Below, one piece after another: positions 1-8,809 of a stretch of 19,493 nt of DNA (position 1 is its first letter; the number at the start of each line of letters is the position of its first letter). The notes beneath the pieces were generated by a model. It searched no databases. It saw only the letters and a list, made by a program, of their open reading frames with translations, and was not told where the DNA came from. The stretch spans positions 1-19,493 of the forward strand of contig CATLGL010000008.1 in the NCBI GenBank assembly GCA_949935895.1, in the 5' to 3' direction. Both the position numbers and the translations under genes were made by a program. The stretch comes from an uncultured Clostridia bacterium. GTDB taxonomy: Bacteria > Bacillota > Clostridia > TANB77 > CAG-508.

Positions 1-2
1 GG

Positions 3-197
3 ATACCAAGATATGCCTATAAATTAGATGCAACCTCAAATCCACAAAAATCAAATGTTAAATTTATAAAAGGAACCAGTAGTAAGGTTGATTCTGGCTA
101 TCAAATTCCAGAAGCATTTTGGTGGGATAATAATGGAAATGGAGAACAAGATGAAGGAGAACAATTAACTGGCTATTGGATAACAAAATATCAATTA
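3..197 (+). repeat. First copy of IPRYxYK...KYQL module
   Basis: This copy encodes IPRYAYKLD, then GYQIPEAFWWDNNGNG and ends GYWITKYQL. The 3' half is nearly identical at DNA level to 805-899, indicating a recent duplication or conversion within the gene. Confidence 0.75.
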
Positions 198-911
198 ACA
201 ACAGAAGAAAGCATGCCAAGAATAAATGCAGAAATGACAGCAGGAAGTAATATTATAAGAATCAATGACATTACAGGGACACTAATTACTGATGCAATAG
301 CTAATAATATCAATATCGTGTATGAATATTATATTAATGGAGATAGAAAAACAGATGCACAAGGAAATAGTAATACAGAGCATTATGCATATACAGGACT
401 AGTACCAAATACTACTTATACAATAAACATTATAGCAAGAAATGCTAGTACAAATGAGTATATAGGAGCAGTCACAAAAAAAGTAAAAACAATAGAAGCA
501 AATGCACCAGATATAACAAGTTTTAATAAAGAGTGCACTTACTATGTGGTATACCATGCTGATGGAACACAAACAAGAACAAAGTTAACAGAAGCACAAC
601 CACAAGATTGGTATGATTATACAAAACAAGAATGGGCAAATATTGTAACAACTGCCAATGGAACAGAGACCTATTTTGTTTGGATACCAAGGTATGAATA
701 TAAAATATTAGAGGACAGAAGTGTATTAAGTAAAGAAAATAGGAGAATTGATGTCAATTTTATTAAAACTGATATTACAAATGATAATTGTACAAATGGA
801 TATCAAGTGCCAGAGGCATTTTGGTGGGACAATAATGGAAATGGAGTACAAGATGAAGGAGAACAATTAGCAGGCTATTGGATGAGCAAATATCAATTAA
901 ATCATAATTAA
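3..911 (+). CDS. C-terminal part of a modular surface protein (5' end outside window)
   Basis: The reading frame is open from the left edge, so this is the 3' part of a longer gene; the ATG at 213 is internal. It encodes about 302 residues. Two copies of a module that begins IPRYxYK and ends GYWxxKYQL (3-197 and 684-899) flank a stretch with the spacing of a fibronectin type III domain (tyrosines, then GLVPNTTYTINIIAR around 390-440). Each module holds DNNGNG..DEGE, which resembles a dockerin or EF-hand calcium loop (seen; calcium binding is inferred). The protein stops right after the second module, and no sortase motif or membrane segment is visible. From memory, such modules occur in Clostridia proteins with a pilin-like N-terminus, as in the gene at 15764. 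Exact role unknown. No CGG codon occurs here. Confidence 0.7.
   Translation: MPRYAYKLDATSNPQKSNVKFIKGTSSKVDSGYQIPEAFWWDNNGNGEQDEGEQLTGYWITKYQLTTEESMPRINAEMTAGSNIIRINDITGTLITDAIANNINIVYEYYINGDRKTDAQGNSNTEHYAYTGLVPNTTYTINIIARNASTNEYIGAVTKKVKTIEANAPDITSFNKECTYYVVYHADGTQTRTKLTEAQPQDWYDYTKQEWANIVTTANGTETYFVWIPRYEYKILEDRSVLSKENRRIDVNFIKTDITNDNCTNGYQVPEAFWWDNNGNGVQDEGEQLAGYWMSKYQLNHN
684..899 (+). repeat. Second copy of IPRYxYK...KYQL module
   Basis: This copy encodes IPRYEYKIL, then GYQVPEAFWWDNNGNG and ends GYWMSKYQL. It is slightly longer than the first copy in its middle, while the 3' third is almost the same sequence. Confidence 0.75.
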
Positions 912-917
912 AGAGGA

Positions 918-970
918 CATAACAAAAAAAGCAAATATTTTAGCAAAAAATATTTGCTTTTTTTGTTATG
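918..970 (+). terminator. Long hairpin terminator, likely bidirectional
   Basis: A perfect 24-bp inverted repeat (918-941 with 947-970) and a 5-base loop follow the stop at 911 by six bases. The right arm carries seven T residues and the left arm seven A residues, so it could work in both directions. It separates the surface-protein gene from carA. Confidence 0.85.
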
Positions 971-1014
971 TATGGTAAGATAGAAGTTAGGAAAATTTTA
1001 AAAGGAGGTCTTAC

Positions 1015-2083
1015 ATGAAGGGCTATTTAGTGTTAGAAAATGGCAGTATTTATGAAGGTGAAAGAATTGGAGCTACAAAAGATATTATTTGTGAAGTTGT
1101 TTTTAATACTTCGATGACAGGATATTTAGAAATTTTTACAGATCCCTCCTATGCAGGACAAGGTGTTGTTATGACATATCCCTTAATTGGAAATTATGGC
1201 TTAACAAAAGAAGATCAAGAATCAAAAAAACCTTGGGTAGAGGCAGTATTTGTTCATGAAATTGCAGAAATGGAAAGTAATTTTAGAAGTAAAATGCATA
1301 TTTTAGAATTTTTACAAGAATATGAGATTCCTGGTTTAGCAGGAGTAAATACTCGAAAATTAACAAAAGAATTAAGAAGTATAGGAGCTATGAAGGGAAA
1401 ATTAACAAGTAGTATTTCTAATGTGACAGAGATAATAAAACAAATTAAAGACAATTCCATTTCTCATTTAGTAGAAGGTGTTAGTTCAAAACAAAAGTAT
1501 AAGTTGGGAGCTCGGAAAAACCAAAATAGCATTATTTGATTTCGGAGCAAAACAAAATATTATTAATTCACTATTAAAACGAGATTGTGAAGTTACCATA
1601 TTTCCATATGACACTCCATATCAAGAATTCTTAACTGGCGAATATCAAGGAATTGTTTTGTCCAATGGGCCAGGAAATCCAGAAGATTGTAAAATTGCAA
1701 TTGAAAATATTAAAAAATTATATGAAGAGGCACAAATTCCGATTTTAGGAATCTGTTTAGGACACCAATTAATGGGACTTGCAACTGGTGCGAAAACCTA
1801 TAAATTAAAATATGGACATCGTGGGCCAAATCATCCAGTAAAAGATTTAAAAACTGGTAGAGTTTGTATTACTTCTCAAAATCATGGGTATGCCATAGAG
1901 GATAAAACCATAAAACCAGAAATTGCTGAAATTTCTCATATCAATATCAATGATAATACAGTAGAAGGGTTACAATATATAGATAAAGATATCGTAACAG
2001 TACAATATCATCCAGAAGCATGTCCAGGACCAGAAGATTCTAGTTATTTATTTGATGAATTTTTAGAAAGAGTAAGAAAATAA
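1015..2083 (+). CDS. carA: Carbamoyl-phosphate synthase small (glutaminase) subunit, +1 shift at CGG
   Basis: CarA hydrolyses glutamine and passes ammonia to CarB for carbamoyl phosphate, the precursor of pyrimidines and arginine. The start ATG is 6 bases after AGGAGG (1003-1008). The first frame gives the CarA N-terminal domain (GYLVLENGSIYEGERIG, NTSMTGYLEIFTDPSY). It meets CGG at 1513-1515 and would stop at 1537-1539. Reading GGA from 1514 continues directly into the class I glutamine amidotransferase domain, with the nucleophile Cys247 in GICLGHQ and the His332/Glu334 pair in QYHPEA. The joined protein is 355 residues, normal for CarA. The shift falls between the two domains, at a glycine of AGKTKIALFDFG. 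carB follows after 12 bases. A conventional annotation would call this two fragments or a pseudogene. Confidence 0.93.
1513..1516 (+). other. CGGA frame-change site 1 (CarA Gly167)
   Basis: In frame, GCT is followed by CGG. Skipping the C gives GCT GGA AAA and joins the two CarA domains. Confidence 0.9.
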
Positions 2084-2095
2084 AAGGAGGAAATT

Positions 2096-5000
2096 ATGCC
2101 AAGAAATCAAAGTATACAAAAGGTATTAGTGATTGGTTCAGGACCGATTGTAATACGGACAAGCAGCAGAATTTGATTATGCAGGAACACAAGCTTGTCG
2201 TGAACTTAAAAAAGAAGGAATCGAGGTAGTGCTTGTAAACTCGAATCCGGCTACCATTATGACAGATAAAAATATGGCAGATAAAATTTATATAGAACCA
2301 TTAACGAAACAAACAGTAGAAAAAATTCTAGAAATAGAAAAACCAGATAGCATCTTACCAAACTTAGGACGGTCAGACAGGATTAAATATTGCTATGGAG
2401 TTATATGAAGATGGATTTTTAGATGCTCATGGAATTAAATTGCTTGGTACATCTCCAGAAGGTATTAAAAAGGCAGAAGATAGACAAGCTTTTAAAGATA
2501 CTATGGAGAAAATTGGAGAACCATGTATAGCAAGTAAAGTAGTAGACAATTACGAAGATGCAGAAGAGTTTGCAAAAAAAATTGGACTTCCTGTTATTGT
2601 AAGACCTGCTTATACATTAGGGGGAACAGGTGGAGGAATCTGTTATACCATAGAAGAATTAGAAGAAACAGCCAAAAGTGGACTACATTTATCAAGAGTG
2701 CATCAAGTTTTAATTGAAAAATGTATTTCACGGTTGGAAAGAAATTGAATATGAAGTAATGCGTGATAAAAATGGAAGTTGTATTACCATCTGTAATATG
2801 GAAAACATTGATCCTGTTGGTGTCCATACGGGAGATAGTATTGTGGTTGCACCATCACAAACATTAGCTGATAAAGAATACCAAATGCTAAGGACATCTG
2901 CAATTAAAATTATATCAGCTTTACAAATTGAAGGTGGATGTAATGTTCAATTTGCACTAAATCCAAATAGTTTTGAATATGCTGTTATTGAGGTAAACCC
3001 AAGAGTAAGCCGTTCTTCTGCACTTGCTTCAAAAGCAACTGGTTATCCAATTGCTAAGGTATCTGCCAAAATTGCCATTGGCTATACATTAGATGAAATT
3101 AAAAATGAGGTAACCAAAAAAACATATGCTTGTTTTGAACCAGTATTAGACTATGTCATTGTTAAAATACCCAAATGGCCATTTAGCAAATTTTTAACAG
3201 CATCAAGAGAGTTAGGAACTCAAATGAAGGCAACAGGAGAAATAATGGCAATTGCACCATCAATTGAGCAGGCACTTATGAAAGGTATTCGTTCATTAGA
3301 AGAAAATGTAGATAGTCTAGATTTAGAAAAGTTAAAAGGATTAACCAATGAAGAAATCCGAGAAGGTTTAAAACATGTGGATAATGAAAGAATTTTTATG
3401 ATAGCAGAAGCTTTAAGAAGAGGAATCAGCATTGATGCAATTCATGAAATAACCACTATTGACAAATTTTTTATTAACAAAATTCAAAGAATTGTAAAAA
3501 TAGAAAAACGATTACAACAAGAAGAGTTAACCAAGGAGTTATTAACAAGTGCTAAAAAAATGGGGTATACAGATAAAGTAATTGGTAAGCTTTGTGGAAA
3601 ACAAGAAGACGAAGTAAAAAAATTGAGAGATGAATATAAAATAGTTGCAAGCTTTAAAATGGTAGATACCTGTGCTGCTGAATTTGATGCAAGTACACCA
3701 TACTATTATTCAAGTTATGAAGAAGAAAATGAAGTCATTGATAAAACAAACAAAAAGAAAATACTAGTTTTAGGTTCAGGTCCAATTCGCATTGGACAGG
3801 GTATTGAATTTGATTATTGTAGTGTTCATTGTGTATGGGCGTTAAAAGAAAAAGGATATGAAACAATTATCGTCAATAATAATCCAGAAACAGTTAGTAC
3901 AGATTTTGATATAGCAGATAAATTATACTTCGAACCATTAACCAAGGAGGATGTTCAAAATATTGTAGAAGTTGAAAAGCCATATGGTGCTATTGTTCAA
4001 TTTGGTGGACAAACAGCAATTAAATTAACCAAAGCATTAACCAACATGGGAGTTAGAATATTAGGTACAACTGAGCAAGATATGGATAGAGCAGAGGATA
4101 GAGAATTGTTTGATGAGGCATTAGAAAAATGTGGTATACCAAGACCAAAGGGACAAACTATTTTTACAGTCGAAGAGGGAATTAAAGTAGCAAATGAATT
4201 AAAATATCCTGTTCTTGTTAGACCATCTTATGTATTAGGTGGACAAGGAATGGCAATTGCCTATAGTGATAATGAAGTAAAAGATTTCATTAGTGAAATT
4301 AACAAAGTAGAGCAAGAACATCCAATCTTAGTGGATAAATATATGCTTGGTAAAGAATTAGAAGTGGATGCTATTTTTGACGGAGAAGATATTTTAATTC
4401 CAGGAATTATGGAGCACTTAGAAAGAGCAGGTATTCACTCAGGAGACAGTATATCAGTATACCCAACCCAACACATTAGTATTGAAAACCAAAAAACGAT
4501 TATTGAATATACAAAAGCAATTGCAAAAGAATTGAACATTATTGGAGTATTAAATATTCAATTTATCATTAACCGCGGAGATGTATATATTATTGAAGTA
4601 AATCCTCGTTCTAGTAGAACCGTTCCTTATATTAGCAAAGTAACGAATTTGCCAGTAATTGATATTGCGACACATGTTATATTGGGCGAAAAATTAAAAG
4701 ATATGCCATATGGTACAGGAGTCTATAAAAAGAGTGAATATATAGCTGTAAAAATGCCAATTTTTTCTTTTGAAAAAATTAAAAATGCAGACACCAGTCT
4801 TGGACCAGAAATGAAATCAACTGGAGAAGTACTTGGAATATCGAAGGTGTTTTCAGAGGCTATTTTAAAAGCATTTATTGCAAGCGGTGTAAACCTTCCT
4901 AATAAAGGAAATGTGCTAATTACAGTTCGAGATAAAGATAAAATTGAAATGGCGCCTCTTGCACAAAAACTAGACAATTTAGGCTTTCAAATTTATGCAA

Positions 5001-5300
5001 CGTCTGGAACAGCTAAGTTCTTAAATGAAAATGGAATAGAAGCAAAAACTGTTCAAAAAATATGGGAAGGAGAAGACAGTATTCCAGACTTAATTGGTTC
5101 TCGGTAAGTTGTCCTTCATTATCAATACACCAACAAAAGGAAAACATGAATCAAGAGATGGTTTTAAAATAAGAAGACTAGCAGTAGAGTCAAAAATTCC
5201 TTGTTTTACAGCATTAGATACAGTAGAGGCATTATATGAAGCATTAGAAAAAGGAATTAAAGAAGAAGATTTAACACCAATTGACATTGGAGTAATATAA
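2096..5300 (+). CDS. carB: Carbamoyl-phosphate synthase large subunit, four +1 shifts at CGG
   Basis: CarB makes carbamoyl phosphate from bicarbonate, ammonia from CarA and two ATP. The start ATG at 2096 follows AAAGGAGG (2083-2090). Read with a one-base skip at each in-frame CGG (2156, 2370, 2731, 5102), the gene gives 1066 residues, the normal length. The order is ATP-grasp domain 1 ([21 protein letters not shown], then PNLGGQTG), an oligomerisation region, ATP-grasp domain 2 (LGSGPIRIGQGIEFDY, FGGQTAIKL) and a C-terminal MGS-like allosteric domain from about residue 935 (SGTAKFLNENGI, NTPTKG). The equivalent motifs in the second half (GQGIEFDY and GGQTA) have no extra base, an internal control for what the first half should read. 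Without shifting, translation would stop soon after residue 20. Likely co-transcribed with carA and the next gene. Confidence 0.95.
2156..2159 (+). other. CGGA frame-change site 2 (CarB Gly21)
   Basis: ATA CGG ACA becomes ATA GGA CAA, restoring the invariant [12 protein letters not shown] motif of the first ATP-grasp half. Confidence 0.92.
2370..2373 (+). other. CGGT frame-change site 3 (CarB Gly92)
   Basis: GGA CGG TCA becomes GGA GGT CAG, restoring the LGGQTGLN motif. The paralogous FGGQTA in the second half of CarB has no extra base. Confidence 0.92.
2731..2734 (+). other. CGGT frame-change site 4 (CarB Gly212)
   Basis: TCA CGG TTG becomes TCA GGT TGG AAA, restoring the CarB motif GWKEIEYEVMRD. 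Confidence 0.92.
5102..5105 (+). other. CGGT frame-change site 5 (CarB Gly1002)
   Basis: TCT CGG TAA becomes TCT GGT AAG and continues the MGS-like domain into SFIINTPTKG for 65 residues. In the unshifted frame a TAA stop follows CGG directly. Confidence 0.9.
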
Positions 5301-5308
5301 AAAACAGA

Positions 5309-5809
5309 ATGGAAAAAGAGATAATAGAATATAAGTTGTTTCAAAGTAATATTAAAAATTTGTATATTCAAATAAAAGAAGGAAAAGTTATTGTAAAAGC
5401 GCCAAAGTACTTTTCGAAAAGTCAAATTGATGAAATAGTAAGAAAAAAACAAAAATGGATTGAAAAGAATTTACAACACAATACGCGAAAACAACAAAGA
5501 GAGGAAAACTATACAAAACAAGAATTTATACAAATAGTAGAAGAAAATGTAAAAGACTTAATTCAATTAACGAATTTAAAACCAAATCGAGTTAGAATAA
5601 GAGATATTCATTATGCATGGGGAACTTGTTCTAGTAATCGAAATATTACTATAAATCAAAAACTAATTTGTTATTCTAAAAAAGCGATTCGATATGTTAT
5701 TTTACATGAACTATGTCATTTAGAATACATGAATCACAGTGGAAAATTTTGGGAATTATTAGAAACCTATATGCCAGATTATAAAGAAGCTAAAAAAGAA
5801 TTAAAATAA
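5309..5809 (+). CDS. YgjP-like (DUF45/M48-type) zinc metallopeptidase
   Basis: This gene encodes 166 residues. Near the C-terminus it has HELCHLEYMNHS, the HExxH zinc-peptidase signature with a third histidine six residues further on, as in the YgjP/DUF45 family, whose physiological substrate is poorly known. The N-terminal part (KVIVKAPKYFSKSQIDEIV, then KQKWIEKNL) also matches that family. It is shorter than many members, which exceed 200 residues; the part between the N-terminal strands and the WGTC motif is compressed. The ATG lies only 8 bases after the carB stop with no clear Shine-Dalgarno, suggesting translational coupling to carB. No signal peptide or membrane segment is seen, so it is probably cytoplasmic. 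Confidence 0.8.
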   Translation: MEKEIIEYKLFQSNIKNLYIQIKEGKVIVKAPKYFSKSQIDEIVRKKQKWIEKNLQHNTRKQQREENYTKQEFIQIVEENVKDLIQLTNLKPNRVRIRDIHYAWGTCSSNRNITINQKLICYSKKAIRYVILHELCHLEYMNHSGKFWELLETYMPDYKEAKKELK

Positions 5810-5823
5810 CAGTGAAAAGTTAT

Positions 5824-5866
5824 TGTATAAAAAATGGACGATTTTAAATCGCCCATTTTTTATACA
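5824..5866 (+). terminator. Hairpin terminator after the carAB operon
   Basis: Arms of 20 bases (5824-5843 and 5847-5866) pair with one A/C mismatch around a 3-base loop. The right arm includes a run of six T. It lies 14 bases past the metallopeptidase stop. Confidence 0.75.
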
Positions 5867-5873
5867 AAAGGGG

Positions 5874-5902
5874 TTGACAAATGTAAATTCAACTGTTAAG
5901 AT
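5874..5902 (+). promoter_or_regulatory. Sigma-A type promoter for comM-dprA-yraN
   Basis: A perfect -35 TTGACA (5874-5879) is separated by 17 bases from TAAGAT (5897-5902). It sits just after a terminator and about 92 bases upstream of the comM start. Confidence 0.7.
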
Positions 5903-5993
5903 AAATTTATTGATTCAAAAATATTCTAAAAATAGATTTTTATCCTAAAAATCTAATATTTCCAATCAAAATTTATAAAAAAGAGGAAAACAT

Positions 5994-7534
5994 ATGTTAT
6001 CAATTGTAAAGAGTATGTCTTTGCACGGATTAGATGGCTATCTAATTGATGTGCAAGTAGATGTTTGTGCTCGGCATGCCAAGTTGGAGTGTAGTAGGTT
6101 TACCAGATGCTAGTATAAAAGAATCGACAGAAAGGGTAAGAACAGCGATTAAAAATTCTGGTTATGAATTCCAAAGTAGGAAAATCGTAGTTAACTTGGC
6201 ACCAGCAAATACCAAAAAAGAAGGTTCATTTTTTGATTTACCAATTGCAATTGGAATTTTAGTTAATTTCGAAGAAATTAGAAGACAAAATTTGGAGAAT
6301 ACTGTTTTTATAGGAGAACTTTCACTAGACGGAGAATTAAATCATATTTCAGGTGTTTTACCAATGTGTATTGAAGCAAGAAGATTAAAAATGAAACGAA
6401 TTATTTTACCACAAAAAAATGCAAAAGAGGCATCAATTGTAGAAGGAATTGAAGTAATTGGAGTCGAAAATTTAAGACAAGTGGTACAATACTTAAATGG
6501 AAAAAAAGCAATATCCCCTGTAAGAGCAAGTATAGAAGAATTTTTTCAAAAACAAAAACAATATCCATTTGATTTTTCAGAAGTAAAGGGACAAGAAAAT
6601 GTCAAACGAGCTATTGAAGTAGCAGCAGCACGGTGGTCATAATTTGCTACTAATTCGGAGCACCTGGGTGTCGGAAAAACAATGATGGTAAGAAGAATAC
6701 CATCAATTTTACCAGATTTAACATTTGATGAAGCACTAGAGATAACTAAAATTCATAGTGTTGCAGGAGCTCTTATGCAAGATACACCATTACTAAATAT
6801 AAGACCATATCGTGCACCACACCATACAGTTTCTGCAAGTTCATTAGTAGGAGGTGGGAGAATTCCAAAGCCACGGAGAAATAAGCCTTGCTCATTTTGG
6901 AGTATTGTTTTTAGATGAACTTCCAGAATTTAATAAAAACACATTAGAAGTATTGAGAGGACCATTAGAGGACAGAAAAGTAACTATTAGCAGAGTAAAT
7001 GCTAGCTTAACTTATCCATGTAATTTCATGTTTGTAGCTTCCATGAACCCATGTCCATGTGGATTTTATGGCTCAAAAGAAAAACAATGTAGTTGTACAC
7101 CTCAAGCAATTTCTAGATATATTGGTAAAATTAGTGGACCATTGTTAGATAGAATTGATATTCAAATCGAGGTAACACCTGTTAAATATCAAAAATTAGA
7201 AGAAGCTACACCAAAAGAGGCATCAGAACAAATTAGAAAAAGGGTAAATAAAGCAAGAAAGATACAACAAATACGCTATCAAAAGCAAGGGATTTATTCC
7301 AATTCAGAATTGACCCCATTGTTGATTGACCAGTATTGCCAATTAGATATAAAATGTAAAAAATTATTAGAAAATGCCTTTGAAAAATTAGGCTTAAGTG
7401 CAAGAGCTCATACAAGGATTCTAAAAGTGGCAAGAACAATTGCAGATTTAGATCAAAAAGAAGAAATTCAAACGACTCATTTAGCAGAAGCTATTGGGTA
7501 TCGAAGTCTAGACAGAAAATATTGGAAAAGTTAA
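5994..7534 (+). CDS. comM: ComM/YifB-type AAA+ ATPase (Mg-chelatase-like), five +1 shifts at CGG
   Basis: ComM-family AAA+ proteins are linked to branch migration during natural transformation; in Bacillota the role is less defined. The ATG at 5994 follows AAGAGGAA. Skipping one base at each in-frame CGG (6072, 6631, 6656, 6672, 6874) gives 511 residues, the family length. The order is an N-terminal ChlI-like domain (CAGMPSWSVVGLPDA, VVNLAPANTKKEG), Walker A IGAPGCGKT (residues 220-228), Walker B VLFLDELPEF, then a Cys-rich MNPCPCGFYG with a following CSC, and the C-terminal helical part with LSARAHTRILKVARTIADL. Gly221 and Gly226 of Walker A both come from CGGN sites, and three sites lie within 45 bases. 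Without shifting, translation ends near residue 30. dprA and yraN follow closely. Confidence 0.93.
6072..6075 (+). other. CGGC frame-change site 6 (ComM Gly27)
   Basis: GCT CGG CAT becomes GCT GGC ATG CCA, restoring the ComM N-terminal motif AGMPSWSVVGLPDA. It is the only site with C as the fourth base. Confidence 0.9.
6631..6634 (+). other. CGGT frame-change site 7 (ComM Gly213)
   Basis: GCA CGG TGG becomes GCA GGT GGT CAT, giving AAAGGHNLLL just before the Walker A loop. Confidence 0.9.
6656..6659 (+). other. CGGA frame-change site 8 (ComM Gly221, Walker A)
   Basis: ATT CGG AGC becomes ATT GGA GCA CCT, the first glycine of the P-loop. Confidence 0.9.
6672..6675 (+). other. CGGA frame-change site 9 (ComM Gly226, Walker A)
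   Basis: TGT CGG AAA becomes TGT GGA AAA ACA, giving GCGKT. This glycine directly precedes the catalytic lysine. Confidence 0.9.
6874..6877 (+). other. CGGA frame-change site 10 (ComM Gly293)
   Basis: CCA CGG AGA becomes CCA GGA GAA, giving PGEISLAHFGVLFLDE and leading into Walker B. Confidence 0.92.
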
Positions 7535-7553
7535 TATATAGGAGAGAGGAGAT

Positions 7554-8451
7554 ATGGAGACCATCGAAATAAAGGAATATGAAGAAACATATCCAAAATC
7601 TTTATTACAAATAAAGGAACATCCTAAAAAAATATATGTAAAAGGAGATGTCAATTTGTTAAATCGAAAAGCTATTTTGGCAATGGTAGGTTCTAGAAAT
7701 TGTTCAGAATATGGTAGAAATGTAGCAAATTCGTTTTCTTATGAACTATCTAAGCAAAATATTACTATTGTTAGTGGACTTGCACTAGGAATTGATGCTG
7801 CCTCACACATAGGAGCCATGAAACAAAAACGGAAAAACAATTGCTGTTTTAGGATGTGGATTTAATTACATGTATCCAAAAGAAAATGAATGGCTGTTCC
7901 ATCAAATTCTAATAAATGGAGGATGTATTGTTACAGAATATGACAAAAATATAGAGCCGAATACCAAAAATTTTCCAAAACGCAATCGCATTATTAGTGG
8001 ACTTGCCAATAGTATTTTAGTAGTAGAAGCAGAGTATAGAAGTGGAAGTAGTATTACTGCAAATTATGCAAAAGAACAAGGAAAAACCATATATGCTATT
8101 CCAAGTAATATTGATACAACTACTGGAGTTGGTACCAATCGACTCCTTCAAAAAGGTGCAATTTTAATTACAAAAGCTTCACAAATTCAAAAGGATTTTA
8201 TTCAAAAACAAAGTACTAGCTTATTTTGCCAAAAAACGAAAAAAGAAACTTCTTTTCAATTAAATTCTCAAATTCCCAAAGAATATCAAGAGATTTATAC
8301 ACTTTTAGAAAAAGAACCAATGTATGTTAATGAAATAACAAAAAAGACTAAACAATCCATTTCTTGTGTAAATGGATTATTAACTATGATGGAAATTGAA
8401 GGTTATGTACAAAGACTTCCTTCTAATCAATATAAAAGAAGGGAGTCGTAA
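7554..8451 (+). CDS. dprA: DNA-processing protein DprA, +1 shift at CGG
   Basis: DprA binds incoming single-stranded DNA and loads RecA during transformation. The ATG at 7554 follows a purine-rich AGGAGAGAGGAG. The first frame gives the start of the Rossmann-like domain (MVGSRNCSEYG, SGLALGIDAASHIGA), then meets CGG at 7830. Skipping the C yields GKTIAVLGCGFNYMYPKEN, TEYDKNIEPNTKNFPKRNRI, and the VVEAEYRSGSSITA segment. The joined protein is 298 residues, normal for DprA. The C-terminal 60 residues resemble the DprA winged-helix domain. The stop TAA at 8449-8451 directly abuts the yraN ATG, so the two genes are probably translationally coupled. Confidence 0.93.
7830..7833 (+). other. CGGA frame-change site 11 (DprA Gly93)
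   Basis: AAA CGG AAA becomes AAA GGA AAA ACA, giving KGKTIAVLGCG, a conserved DprA strand. Confidence 0.92.
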
Positions 8452-8809
8452 ATGTATATTAGACACGAAATTCGGAAAATTAGGAGAAAACTTAGCCTGC
8501 CAATACTTAACAACAAAAGGTTATCGAATTATTGAGAGAAATTTTAAAATGAGGCAAGGTGAAATTGATATTATTGCAATTGACAAAGAAGAACTTGTTT
8601 TTATTGAGGTAAAAACAAGAACAAATTACTACTATGGAGTACCAATTGAGGCAGTGGATAGTAAAAAACAAAAGCATCTTCTTAAAGCAGTAGAATACTA
8701 TTTGTATAAAAGAAATTTAGAAAAAGAATTTGTGAGAATAGATGTAATAGAAATATATTTATATAAACATAAATATAAGATAAATCATATTAAACAGATT
8801 ATAGGATGA
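8452..8809 (+). CDS. yraN: YraN family (UPF0102) endonuclease-fold protein, +1 shift at CGG
   Basis: The ATG at 8452 starts directly after the dprA TAA and uses GAAGGGAG as its ribosome site. Seven codons later CGG occurs at 8473; skipping the C gives MYIRHEIGKLGENLACQYL, a typical YraN N-terminus. The rest shows the restriction-endonuclease-like core: GEIDIIA, then FIEVKTR (E-x-K) and a C-terminal RIDVIEI strand. The joined length of 118 residues is normal. An alternative unshifted start at 8396 would overlap dprA by 56 bases and give a non-family N-terminus, so the shifted reading is preferred. It ends in TGA at the expected length, so TGA is a normal stop here. Function in the DNA-processing cluster is unproven. 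Confidence 0.9.
8473..8476 (+). other. CGGA frame-change site 12 (YraN Gly8)
   Basis: ATT CGG AAA becomes ATT GGA AAA TTA, giving IGKLGENLA. It lies only seven codons after the start codon. Confidence 0.88.

Noticed and set aside
5090..5452. Reverse-strand ORF of 120 codons
   Set aside because: It lies opposite carB and the metallopeptidase gene, both well supported, and shows no family features; it reflects base composition.
1015..8809. carA, carB, comM, dprA and yraN as ordinary pseudogenes
   Set aside because: There are no premature stops, deletions or shifts other than at CGG, and the joined proteins have normal length and all motifs. Decay would not choose a single codon.
8396..8809. 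yraN starting at ATG 8396 in the downstream frame, avoiding a shift
   Set aside because: It would overlap dprA by 56 bases, and its N-terminus does not look like YraN, whereas ATG 8452 plus the CGGA rule gives a typical YraN N-terminus.
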